Origin: Lolium rigidum
Lineage: Eukaryota > Streptophyta > Magnoliopsida > Poales > Poaceae
Assembly: GCF_022539505.1 (NCBI RefSeq)
Contig: NC_061510.1
Span: forward strand, 398,332,249 to 398,396,248
DNA length: 64,000 nucleotides
Direction: 5' to 3'
Positions 9,814 through 21,105 of the stretch are shown in pieces; position 1 is the first letter of the stretch, and each line of letters begins with the position of its first letter. The notes below the pieces were generated by a model. That model was given only the letters and a program-made list of their open reading frames with translations. It was not told the origin of the DNA and did not search any database. The position numbers and the translations under genes are program-made.

Positions 9814-12401
9814 TTATGATTTTTTCCTTCTAGTTCTGGTTCCAGTTACAATGCCACACAAAGGGTGATCATTGTGAACCTTCACCGAGGCAGCACTGGA
9901 TTTTGTTAGTGCCCCTCCAGAGGCAACACCTGATTTTGTTGGTGTCCCTCTCCATCTTTTTTTCTCTGCTGATTTTCTCTGCTTTTTTGTTCTCCTGGAT
10001 ATCACAGGAGTGAAATCTTCCATATCATCACTGAACCCTAGAAGCAAAATCTTACTTGGTTCATTTTTAGCAGCAGATCTTTGATAGAATGTCTAGCAAT
10101 CTCTAAATCTTTGAGATAGTGTACTTTTTCAAGAGGTAAAGAGCACTGATTGATACCCATTTCTAGAGCTCTAGCAATAATATCATCATCATCTAAAATT
10201 GCAAAAGAATTGGATGCATTAAGAGAGGTACCTGATAAGTCTTTCTTCTCATCAGCAGCTTTGGCCTTGTCAACAATCTTGGTTGATGTGTTTCCTTGGG
10301 TATCCATCCTGGAGCTCCTCCTGGTTGGGGCATCAATCTGCATAGCCAGCTGGCCACCTTCTCCTTCTTCTTCAAGATTGTCCACCTGGGAGGCTGGCTC
10401 TTCTTGAGTGCATTCAACCTCTGGCTGGGATCCACCAGCATTGATGACCACAGCAGATTGTTCCTGCCTGGAGGAAGGAACATCAAGGGCAAGAATCCCA
10501 CTCCCTGGTTCAATAAAAGGCATATCAGTTGCTTGACTGGATTCACCACTTTCATAATCCACCTGTTCATCATTTAAATCTCCATTTTCAGCAATATTTT
10601 CCACAATGGGAGGGAGGAAGTGGCTAAATTGTTTCTTCAAATGAAAAGATTTGTCACTGGTGGAGGAAGCAAGTTCATTGATAAACTTTCTGAAGGAAGG
10701 GTCTCTCTATTGGGCCAGAAGGATATCATCACTATTAGGCTGTGCAGGGGCAAGAGCATTCACCACATCACTCTGTAACTCTTGCAGAATTGTTTGATTG
10801 TTGATCTGCTCATCACATGTCAGTTCAGGAAGATTATCATCACTTGCCTTCCTCTTCCCTTTTTCAGCCTCAGAAAACTGTCTGCCTTGAGGTGCATTAT
10901 CACTCTGTCTTCGAGTACTGGTATAAGAACTAGTGCCTACACCAGGAGGAGCAGATTGAGAGCCAGACTCAGAATCATTCCCACCTGTCCTTTGTCTCTT
11001 TGGGGTCCCTTGATCTCCACCATTACCTGTAGCCGTTTCATTGACACCAACCTTATTGCCAGAGGGAGGAGTTGGTTCAAACAGTTCTCTGGTATATTGG
11101 AATTCATAGAAACCTTTTTCTATCTCACCAATCCTGGTATTAGGTACCAAGGAGAGATCCTGACAGCCAATCTTAACTCTTACATAAGCAAAATTTCTCA
11201 GACAATTTTTATCCAGCCCCAAAGGTTTCCCTACCAAGCTTGCAGCATAGTATACCGTTGACTTGTTCCTGAATCTCATTGGGATCCCTTTGATCCTGAA
11301 CCAGGCCTCCTGCATCACACTTATAGGTTCAATGTCTCCAGACCATTTTTCAATGTTAATAATAGCCTCAGGAACAGTCCTCATAAACAGTTTCCCAAAG
11401 TGAGACAACTCTTCAATTGCTTTTGCAGATGGAAATCTAGTTCTGAATTCAGTAGGTGACACTACTTTTGCAAAGAACCTCCAATTGATTTTCATGGAGT
11501 CAGCCCAAACATCAAATTCATGTTCAATGTCTCTGCTAGTAACTTCACCTTTCTCAGCAGTTATATGTGCATAATTCATCTGGTCTAATGGAGGAGATTC
11601 AAGAACTGTGGCAGGAATCGAATAAAATCCAGAGCCAAACTCTTCACTACCATAGTAAGGAGCAACATATTCCCAAGGTTCCCTCTCCTGACAAATCTCA
11701 ATCAAATGATTCGAGCCACATCTATTGCAAGCAGGAGCAGAAGGAGGACGTTGTTGCCTAGCATTTGGTGCAGCTGTAGCCATCATCAGCGGTGGTACAG
11801 AGGACCCCACTGGATCAGGGACGGAAGACAGGGAGATAGACCTAGCTGTAGCACGTTGCTGTTGCTGATTCTCTTGTACAGGGAGATTTGCTAACGTATT
11901 TACTGAAACTACAGCACCACTCTGCGGAATGTTAGAAGTGTTTCTACTTACATCTGGAGATCTGCTGCGGGAGGATGGATTGGAGGAGGCTCCAGGCCGC
12001 ATCTCAGCCCTATGCGCCCAGCGATCTCTGACACGAGCTTCTTCCTCCAGACGATCCTTCTCAGCAAGAGCTCGTTCACGAGCAAGACGCTCGGTGTTAC
12101 GAGTCGCCTCCCGATGACGCTCCTCTTCCAGACGACGGCGTGTCTCCACACGCCGACGATCCTCTTCACGAAGTCTTTCTTGGTCTGCAAGGCGTCGCTC
12201 TTCCTCCCGGCGCCGATCTTCTTCCCAGCGCCAATTATCATCATGACGCCTTTCATCCTCCCATCTCCACTGCTCGTTGCGACGATCCGCTTCAGATCCA
12301 ACGCGAGGTCGGTTGCCGAAGTAACCACGCGGAGGGGAGCGCCCTCACGGCGGAGATCTGCGAGGCGGCGATCTCCGGGGGCCTCCATATCTGCGATCCA
12401 T
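9814..12401 (-). pseudogene. LINE ORF1: gag-like nucleic-acid-binding protein, broken
   Basis: The start chosen is the ATG at 12401 (MDRRYGG), followed by an Arg/Pro-rich stretch, a highly charged Arg/Glu helix likely to form a coiled coil (about 12300-12000), a DUF4283-like fold (about 11580-11050) and one zinc knuckle (CNRCGSNHLIEIC, about 11715). In-frame stops occur at 12345-12347 (TGA) and 10707-10709 (TAG); the reading frame continues past both. A one-base shift in the five-T run at 10064-10068 (+ strand) moves the last part to the frame that ends at 9814. ORF1 proteins of plant L1 elements coat the element RNA. Confidence 0.82.
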
Positions 12402-12657
12402 GGCTGGTGGGGAAGCGGTAACAAGGGCGTAGGATCTGCTATCACCTGATCTCACTCCTTGCCAGATTTGAGCAGGATTTGTGGGTGGAGGGCAGAGATT
12501 GTTGATTTGGGGGCTAGGGTTTGGAACGAACACAACCCGGGCTCTGTCGGTCGACCTAGGGTTGATCTGGATCGGAGTGGGTGCGAACTGACGGATCTCT
12601 CCACTTCTCCCTGGTATATTCCCCGTTGGCTCCACAGTGTTGGGCTGCGGCCCATTG

Positions 12658-14429
12658 TGTTGGAGATATGCCCAAGAGGCAATAATAAAATGGTTATTAT
12701 AATATATCTTTGTGTTTATGATAATGTTTACATACCATGCTATAATTGTATTAACCGAAACATTGATACATGTGTGATATGTAAACAACAAAGAGTCCCT
12801 AGTATGCCTCTTAACTAGCTTGTTGATTAATGGATGATTAGTTTCATAATCATGAACATTGGATGTTATTAATAACAAGGTTATATCATTGTATGAATGA
12901 TGTAATGGACACACCCAATTAAGCGTAGCATAAGATCACGTCATTAAGTTATTTGCTATAAGCTTTCGATACATAGTTACCTAGTCCTTATGACCATGAG
13001 ATCATGTAAATCACTTATACCGGAAAGGTACTTTGATTACATCAAACGCCACCGCGTAAATGGGTGGTTATAAAGGTGGGATTAAGTATCCGGAAAGTAT
13101 GAGTTGAGGCATATGGATCAACAATGGGATTTGTCCATCCCGATGACGGATAGATATACTCCGGGCCCTCTCGGTGGAATGTCGTCTAATGTCTTGCAAG
13201 CATATGAATAAGTTCATAAGATACCACATACCACGGTACGAGTAAAGAGTACTTGTCGGAGACGAGGTTGAACAAGGTATAGAGTGATACCGATGATCAA
13301 ACCTCGGACAAGTAAAATATCGCGTGACAAAGGGAATTGGTATCGTATGTGAATGGTTCATTCGATCACCGAAGTCATCGTTGAATATGTGGGAGCCATT
13401 ATGGATCTCCGGATCCCGCTATTGGTTATTGGTCGGAGAGAGTACTCAACCATGTCCGCATAGTTCACGAACCGTAGGGTGACACACTTAAGGTTTGATG
13501 TTGAAATGGTAGAACTTGAATATGGAATGGAGTTCGAAGATTTGTTCGGAGTCCCGGATGAGATCCCGGACATCACGAGGAGTTCCGGAATGGTCCGGGG
13601 AATAAGATTCATATATAGGAAGTCATTTTATAAGTTTGAAAATGATCCGGTGCATTTATGGAAGGTTCTAGAAGGGTCTAGAATATTCCGGAAGAAATCC
13701 ACTTTGGAAGGCGGAGTCCCAAAGGGACTCCACCACCATGGCCGGCCAACCCTAAGGGGGAGGAGTCCCAAGTGGACTCCCTAATGGGGCCGGCCACCCC
13801 TCCCAAGGAAAGGTGGGAATCCCACCTCTAGTGGGAGTCCTAGCTTGGGTAGGTTTCATGTCATATGGAAGGTTTTGGTTTGGGGTCTTATTCGAAGACT
13901 TGTAGACCAACTCTTGGGTGTTCCACCTATATAATGAGGGCCAAGGGGAGGGGGCCGGCCACCCCAAGACCACAAGGTGGCCGCACCCCCTAGTGGCCGG
14001 CGCCCCCCTCTCCCAAACCCTAGCGGCCCTCTCTCCTCCACCACTTCTCGCACGCTTAGCGAAGCTCCACCGGGTTTCTCCACCACCACCGACACCACGC
14101 CGTCGTGCTGCCGGATTCAAGAGGAGCTACTACTTCCGCTGCCCGCTGGAACGGGGAGGTGGATGTCGACTTCATCAACACCGAACGTGTGACCGAGTAC
14201 GGAGGTGCTGCCCGATCGTGGCACCGTGATCAAGATCTTCTACGCGCTTTTGCAAGCGGCAAGTGATCGTCTACCGCAGCAATAAGAGCCTACTCTTATA
14301 GGCTTTGGAAATCTTCAAGGGTGAGTCTTGATCATCCCCTCGTTGCTCCCGTCTTCTAGATTGCATCTTGGCATGGATTGCGTTCTCGCGGTAGGAAATT
14401 TTTTGTTTTCTATGCAACGAATCCCTACA
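12658..14429 (+). repeat. Copia 5' LTR, Angela/BARE-like
   Basis: The LTR begins TGTTGGAGATATGCCCAAG and ends CCCTACA, followed directly by a Met-tRNA primer site. The start and the 1772-bp length match the Angela/BARE/WIS group of Triticeae. No second full LTR on + is present in the window, because the rest of the element was replaced by or lies beyond the Gypsy insertion. Open frames inside it (13479-13784, 13918-14229) are incidental. Confidence 0.88.
13927..13936 (+). promoter_or_regulatory. TATA box within the Copia LTR
   Basis: ctatataatg is followed by a GC-rich transcribed region, matching the usual position of the promoter about two-thirds into an Angela-type LTR. Confidence 0.55.
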
Positions 14430-14430
14430 G

Positions 14431-14443
14431 TGGTATCAGAGCC
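14431..14443 (+). other. Copia primer-binding site (initiator Met tRNA)
   Basis: tggtatcagagcc, one base after the LTR end, is the standard plant Copia primer site complementary to the 3' end of initiator tRNA-Met. Confidence 0.9.
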
Positions 14444-15592
14444 GTGTCTATGCATAGATGGTTGCACGAGTAGAACACAATGGTTTTGTGGGCGTTGATG
14501 TTCTTGTTGTCTTTAGTTTGAGTACTTTGCATCTTTGTGGCATAGTAGGATGAAGCGGCTCGGACTAACTTTACATGACCGCGTTCATGAGACTTGTTCC
14601 TCGTTCGACATGCAACTTGTATTGCATAAGAGGCTTTGCGGGTGTCTGTCTCTCCTACTATAGTGAAGATTCAATTTACTCTTCTATTGACAACATTAGT
14701 ATCACCGTTGTGGTTCATGTTCGTAGGTAGATTAGATATTTCTCGAAAACCCTAAACCACGTAAAATATGCAAACCAAATTAGAGACGTCTAACTTGTTT
14801 TTGCAGGGTTTGGTGATGTGATATGGCCATAATGTGATGATGAATATGTATGAGATGATCATTATTGTATTGTGGCAACCGGCAAGAGCCTTATGGTTGT
14901 TTTTAAATTTCATGTTGAGTAGTATTTCAAAGTAGTTGTAATAGTTGCTACATGGAGGACAATCATGAAGACGGCGCCATTGACCTCAACGTTACGCCGA
15001 CGATGATGGAGATCATGCCCGAAGATGATGGAGATCATGTCCGTGCTTTGGAGATGAAGATCAAAGGCGCAAAGACAAAAGGGCCATATCATATCACATA
15101 TGAACTGCATGTGATGTTAATCCTTTTATGCATCTTATTTTTCTTAGAACGCGGCGGTAGCATTATAAGATGATCCCTCACATTAATATCAAGATAATAA
15201 AGTGTTCTCCCCTCGTATGCACCGTTGCCAAAGTTTGTCGTTTCAAAGCATCTCGTGATGATCGGATGTGATAGATTCAACGTTCATATACAACGGGTGT
15301 AAGCCATGTTGCACACGCGGAATACTTGGGTTTGCTTGACGAGCCTAGCATGTACAGACATGGCCTCGGGACAACGGAAACCGAAAGGTTGAACACGAGT
15401 CATATGGATGATATGATCAACATGTTGATGTTCACCTTTGAAGCTACATCATCTCACGTGATGATCGGTTTTGGTGTAGTGGATGTGGATCGTGTACCAC
15501 TTAACAACTATGAGGGATGTTGTATTAAGTGGGATTTCATTAGTAATTAGATTAAAACATGAACTAATTATCATAAACATAGTCTGAGTAGT
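14444..15592 (+). mobile_element. Copia leader region, truncated by a Gypsy insertion
   Basis: Non-coding leader of the Copia element. It matches, in reverse, 51650-52055 and 63751-64000, which belong to a second Copia copy. Comparison with that copy shows the match stops at 15592 exactly where the Gypsy LTR starts; gtagt at 15588-15592 is the expected 5-bp target site. No gag or pol of this copy remains in the window. Confidence 0.8.
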
Positions 15593-15811
15593 TGTTATCA
15601 CCAGAATTTAACCGGATCAGAGGTGGGCCGTAATTGAGATGGGCTTAACAAATATACGTAGAAAATATTCATGAATCGGCCTTGTACAAGAAATTTGGGC
15701 TAGTTTGCCCGTGTATCTGTAAATATAGTAGGGTACGTGTCGGTTAGGATTAAAAGGTAGAGTTTAGCTCGTACACGGTTGGGATTATTCCCACGTTAGA
15801 AAGTCTACGGA

Positions 15812-15820
15812 CTATAAATA
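15812..15820 (+). promoter_or_regulatory. TATA box of the Gypsy LTR
   Basis: ctataaata, about 220 bp into the LTR. It defines U3, and the hairpin-rich sequence downstream would be in the RNA. Confidence 0.6.
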
Positions 15821-15925
15821 TGTATCTAGGGTTATTGAGAAAGAAGACAATCACATTCACAACAAAACCAATCTAGGCGCATCGCCATCCCTTGTTTTGA
15901 GGGTTTCTTCCGGGTAAGCGCTATG

Positions 15926-16615
15926 CTGCCTAGATCGCATCTTGCGATCTAGGCAGAATCTTGTTTATCTGTTGTTTATGTGTTGCTCGTACTGAAGCCT
16001 TTTTGATGGCGAGCAACACCTTTATCATGGATATGTTAGGGTTAGCATCGGTACTTTCTCGATGTATTTGATTAGTCATGCTACTCCTGGATATCTAGCC
16101 ACCCTTGTACCGATCTGAGGTGCAAGGGTGGCACCCTGCTTAATCTTTGTTTAGTAGATCCGATCCGTTACGATTGCTCCTTGTTCTTCAAGGATTAGTT
16201 TAATATCTGCATAGTTAGGCCTTATAAATGGGTTGAAGGATCCAGTAGCACGTAGGGTATAGTTTGCTAGTCCTAGGGAAGATGTTCCGGGAATCAACTC
16301 CACGTTGGTTTTTAGGCCTTGTCTAGAGCTGGTTTATTATCACCTTTCGTGTCCGCCAGGCTCAATCACGTATAGGACGTTCCGGTTATGTGGTGAAAAC
16401 CCTAGATCATCGTAGATTGTTTTAACTTAACATTGATCAAGCAGGACCACCATGTTATCGTAGATCTCATGCGATTCATGGGTGGATCGGCTCCTTGAGC
16501 CGATCCACGGGACAACCTGAGAGCCGATCGAGGCTCGTATTTAATGTTTACGTGTATGCCATGCAGGAAACTAAGCGAAGCAATCCATCACCTTCCTGAC
16601 CAGGTATAGGTCAGG
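15926..16615 (+). other. Cluster of five perfect hairpins in the transcribed LTR
   Basis: Perfect stems: 15926-15939 with 15943-15956 (14 bp, 3-nt loop); 15980-15989 with 16010-16019 (10 bp); 16098-16107 with 16123-16132 (10 bp, 15-nt loop); 16482-16493 with 16497-16508 (12 bp, 3-nt loop); 16595-16601 with 16609-16615 (7 bp). They follow the LTR TATA box and precede the primer site, so they would fold in the element RNA. Confidence 0.75.
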
Positions 16616-16769
16616 TGGCACGCCCTTGCACCAGCATCGGACGTGCGTGCCGGAGCTTTGCGGGCCGTCGATCTCGAGGGACCAGGGCCCTCCAGCAGTC
16701 CTGGGAGCCTCCCGGCTCTTCGTGTTGCCCGTCGCTACTCGTCGGTGGGTTTTGGTGGTCAACACATTC

Positions 16770-16787
16770 TGGCACGCCCGGTGGGAC
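16770..16787 (+). other. Probable Gypsy primer-binding site
   Basis: tggcacgcccggtgggac starts five bases after the LTR end, the normal position and TGG start of a primer site. I do not assign the tRNA. Confidence 0.55.
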
Positions 16788-16825
16788 ATTCTTCTACAAC
16801 AACTGCATCAACATCTACATCAGAG

Positions 16826-18878
16826 ATGGCGGAAGATCCAGTCAAGTACGAGGAGCTGTCTGAGGAGTACAAGAAGAAGTACGACGAGATCAAAGCTCTC
16901 TTTGAAACCGACCTCATCGGCTCTTTCCAGAGGACCCGCTCACACGGCATCAGGTGGAAAGGGTTCTCAGCTGAAGGCGCTCTCGATGGAGTGGATCTGT
17001 CTACTCCTTCAGAAGAACGCACCAGGTCTCTACGTCAGGAGGTTAATCACATGGTAGCACACTCGCTGCACCGCCATTCTGAGAGCCTGGTGAACGCTTT
17101 AGAGCGTATTGCGCTGCGCGTGGTCCAGGAAATCATGAAGCATCAGTACTCTCTGTCAGGACCTGCTCTAGGGACTCACCAAGGAGAGAAACAGCTCTGC
17201 ACCCGGCCGCCGCTGCCGTTCGCGCTAGCAGCACCGTAAGTGCCGAGTTCACCGGCATACGTCGTCTACAAGATCGGTGGCGATCCCGGTGATTACCAGT
17301 TCTTGTATGAACCGCCTAAGGAGATCCCGCACGGATACATGTGCACGTATGTGCTGCACCGCAACAACCGGGCGCGCACGAACCAGGTTGCAACAAGTAG
17401 GGGTTTCGCAGCGAGCCAGGAGGGGCTTCTGGACCAGATCCCGAGAAGCAGGCGTGGCTAGCTAAGTATGCCACTCCAACGAATCATCAAAGCTCAACTC
17501 CTGCAGCTAGCACCGTGGATCAGATCAGTGCAATCTTGAGGGACCAATTCGGCATGGTGCCGAAGAGGAGGGCAATCAGCTACTCCAAGCCGTACCCCAA
17601 CGAGTACGATTTGATCCCACTAGCACCCAAATATCGGCTCCCTGAATTCTCCAAATTTAGTGGATCGGAGGCTCTAGTTCAGTTGAGCATGTGAGCCGAT
17701 ATTTGGCGCAGCTGGGCATGATCTCAGCATCAGACGCATTACGTGTGAGGTTTTTCGCACAATCTCTCACAGGATCGGCTTTCGGGTGGTACACCTCGCC
17801 GCCACCGTATTCAATCCAGACTTGGAAGCAAATGGAAGAACAGTTCCACATGCAATATCACTCAGAAAGTTCCGAGGCTGGCATTGCCGATCTAGCACAA
17901 GTACGGCAGAAGCGCGGAGAAACGGTATCTGAATACATTCAGCGCTTCAGGGCCGTCAGGAACCGATGTTATTCGGCTCGTATGAATGAAAAAGAGGCAG
18001 TCGATCTGGCAGTAGTGGGTCTTGCATCGCCGATCAAGGATATGGCTTCCCAAGCAGAGTACACTTCACTGGCGCACATGGTTCAGAAATTATCGTTATA
18101 TGAACAGCGCCACCCCGAGTTGTACCAGGACAAGTTCAAGCGCGCGGTAGTCCTGGTGGAGACGCAAGAAGATGAAGACTCTGCGGGAGAGCAGGAGGTA
18201 GCCGTGGCTGAATGGACTCGGGGGGCAAACCCCGTGTCCTGCAAATGGGTTAAACCACAAGGTCCTGCAAAAGGGTTTGACTTCGACGTAAGCAAAGCTG
18301 AGCAGATTTTCGATCTCTTACTCAAGGAGAAGCAGCTGAAGTTGCCCGAAGGCCATAAAATCCCTACGGTGCAAGAGATGAACGGAAGGCCATACTGCAA
18401 GTGGCATAACACGTTCACCCATACCACCAGCGACTGCAGGGTGTGGCGTCAGCAGATCCAAATGGCGATAGAACAAGGCCGTCTAATTTTCAGCCAGTAC
18501 GCCATGAAAGTTGACACGCACCCCTTCCCTGCCGTTAACATGATAGAGTGCACTTGCCCTGGGAGGTGCCAGCCAGGTTTCTCGTTCAGCATCAACATGG
18601 TAGGACCTGTGTACCACCCTGGTAAGGATAAAGGCGAGAGCAGCCGCTCTCGTAGCAAAGAAAAAGAGGGGGCCGTTCCACGCGACCGGCCCCAACGTAG
18701 TGACAAGCGCTACATCACGGAGGAGCAAGTGTGGAACGTGCGATACCAGCGACCTCTCTCCGAGCACCTCCTCAACAAATATGAGCGTCAGTACGACCAG
18801 CGCCGGCGATACGACAGCGACGACGAGAAAGATCGTCGGTCTAGCGTGGATCACAGGAAATATCGTCGGTACGATTGA
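16826..18878 (+). pseudogene. Gypsy gag, frameshifted
   Basis: The start is MAEDPVKYEEL. The coding sense moves between frames at about 17239, 17460 and 17690, then runs open from 17691 to 18878. The last block contains a retrotransposon gag domain (ALRVRFFAQSLTGSAFGWY, then SEYIQRFRAVRNRCYSARM) and a Cys/His motif (CKWHNTFTHTTSDC). Gag would form the particle shell. The C-terminus is strongly charged (Arg/Asp/Ser). A TGA at 18876 ends the frame ahead of the protease region. Confidence 0.82.
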
Positions 18879-18983
18879 GACGACGACAGATATGAGCGCC
18901 TCGTCAAGGAAAAGTCAAGAGAGCTAGACGACGTGGACAGACACTGGGACTGCCCTTTCTTCAAGCATTGCTAGGATTCAGGG

Positions 18984-21105
18984 ATGAGCCGATTGCCTAC
19001 AATCGGCAACTGCCCAGAGTGTAGACAGAAGAAGAGGGGCACAGGAGACGTGTCAGTGTTCAAGCGTCTAGGGCCTCTCCCATCTCGGAACAAGCAAGCT
19101 GAGTCCTCTCGGGTAGAAGATCTCGAGGAGTTAGAGGATGACGATGAAGAAGAAGATAGATACCACCGGCCAAGGTGGTGCCCTGATGGACTCAGCCATT
19201 CTCAAAAGCGTAGGGTTCAGCGACTACGTAGCGTAGAGGAAGCCGAGAGACGATACCTACACGCGTTAAGGAAAGCGCGGCCTGATCTGGCCGCGAAAAT
19301 TCAGCAAACTCTGGATGAGGAGGGTCGTCCACAGAAGAAAGAGTGGCGCCCCAAACCAAAGAAAGCCGATGATACGACATCGGCTGGCACGAACATGGTG
19401 TTCATCCTTCCATCGGAGTTTTGTGCTGCAGGGATAGAAGAGGCACCTATAGCTCAGCTCGACTGCGGCCCACGGCCAGTGATCTTTGAGAAACCACGAG
19501 AAAGGAGCTACAGGCATCTGAAGGCCCTGTACTTGAGAGGTTATATTAATGGGCAGCCTGTCAACAAGATGCTGGTCGACACGGGAGCAGCGAGTCAATA
19601 TAATGCCATACTCCATGCTACGTCGTTTGGGACGGTCTAGTGCAGACCTGATCAAGACCAACGTCACATTGAACGACTTCAACGGCCAAGCATCAGAAGC
19701 ACAAGGCGTTCTGAACGTGGATTTGACTGTAGGCCAAAAACCATCCCTACGTCATTCTTCATCGTCGACAGCAAAAGCACTTACGCTGTCCTGCTAGGGA
19801 GAGATTGGATCCACGCTAACTGTTGCATTCCATCCACAATGCACCAATGCTTGATACAGTGGGATGGAGATGAAGTGGAGGTCGTCCATGCAGATGATTC
19901 AGCCGAAATATCAACGGCTGGCATGAACATTTGGGAAACGGGAGGCCAAGAGCCACTCTCCGGAATCAGTTTGGACGGCTGCGAGTTCATCGACGTGACA
20001 AAAAACGGGGTGAGGCTGGTCTTATCGACCGGCCTGACAGTATAGTAGGAGCAAAGGCAATGGACATACGTGGCAAGGCCGACCCCTGCGATCGGCCCCA
20101 AAAAATAAAAAGTGATGATCTATTCTCAAGCATGCCACGTAGTCGTAATAAAGCACGAACAAGATGTAAACCTTCATTGAGCAATGCAATAAAAATGGGG
20201 GCCGATTCCAGCAATCGGCCCATACTATCCTCGCCATACGTTTTGCCTGTGTTTAACATCGATCTGGCAGGTGACGGAAAGCTAGGGTATGGGTTTACAT
20301 CGGCTGATGAGCTAGAAGAGGTTGACATTGGTCCTGGGGATAAGCCACGACCAACTTTTATCAGCAAAAAGCTAGATCCACATCTCAGGAGCCAGATGAT
20401 AGCTCTGTTGAAAGAGTACCCGGATTGCTTTGCATGGGATTACACAGAGATGCCTGGGTTAGACAGGAGCATCATTGAGCATCGGCTCCCTCTCAAGAAA
20501 GGATTTCGGCTGTTCCAACAACGTGCACGCCAGATGAAGGCCGATATCCTAGAAGAAGTCAAGAAGGAGGTCGAGAAAATGTTGATCGCCGGGTTCATCA
20601 GGCCGTGCAGGTACGCTGAATGGATTTCCAATGTAGTGCCTGTACAGAAAAAGGATGGCCGATGGCGCGTGGCTATAGATTTTCGAGATCTCAATAGAGC
20701 CACTCCAAAGGATGAATATCCCATGCCGGTAGCAGAGACATTAGTCAATGCGGCTGCTGGTCATAAGGTCCTAAGTTTCATGGATGATAATGCCGGCTAC
20801 AATCAGATCTTCATGGCTCCAGAAGATATACACAAGACTGCATTCAGAGTACCAGGTTCAGTGGGCTTGTTTGAATATGTAGTCAAGACTTTTGGACTGA
20901 AGAATGCCGGTGCAACATACCAAAGAGCCATGAATTACATCTTTCATGACCTGATCGGCAAATTGGTGGAAATCTACATTGATGACGTGGTGGTCAAGTC
21001 TGTCTCCGTAGAAGGACACTTGGAGGATTTGCGACGCATCCTGGACCGGACCAGAAAATTCGGGCTAAGAATGAATCCAAAGAAGTGTGCCTTTGGGGTG
21101 ACGGC
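18984..21105 (+). pseudogene. Gypsy protease and partial reverse transcriptase
   Basis: An aspartic protease active site VDTGAAS occurs with its DTG codons at 19578-19586; the frame breaks at about 19640. The RT starts at about 20400 with PDCFAWDYTEMPG and includes the palm motifs AIDFRDLNRATPKD, FMDDNAGYNQI, FGLKNAGATYQRAMN and the catalytic YIDD at 20975-20986. The sequence is cut at 21105, within the segment after KCAFGV, by an unrelated LTR. RNase H, integrase and the 3' LTR are absent from the window. Confidence 0.85.

Larger units (their letters stand above)
5802..12657 (-). mobile_element. Nearly full-length L1-type LINE
   Basis: About 6.9 kb on the minus strand carrying ORF1 (nucleic-acid binding, 12401 to 9814) and ORF2 (endonuclease, reverse transcriptase, C-terminal Cys/His region, 9807 to 6071), then a 3' UTR ending in a seven-A tail (T run 5802-5808 on +). 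The right-hand (5') edge is abutted by the Copia LTR at 12658. I could not find a TSD, perhaps because the 5' end was lost to or interrupted by the Copia insertion. Only a handful of disabling changes are visible, so the insertion is relatively young. Confidence 0.9.
15593..16764 (+). repeat. Gypsy 5' LTR
   Basis: Begins TGTTATCACC and ends GGTCAACA (TGTT...AACA), 1172 bp, inserted in the Copia leader. A TATA box lies at 15812-15820, and the transcribed part is rich in perfect inverted repeats (separate entry). The matching 3' LTR is not in the window. Confidence 0.82.
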
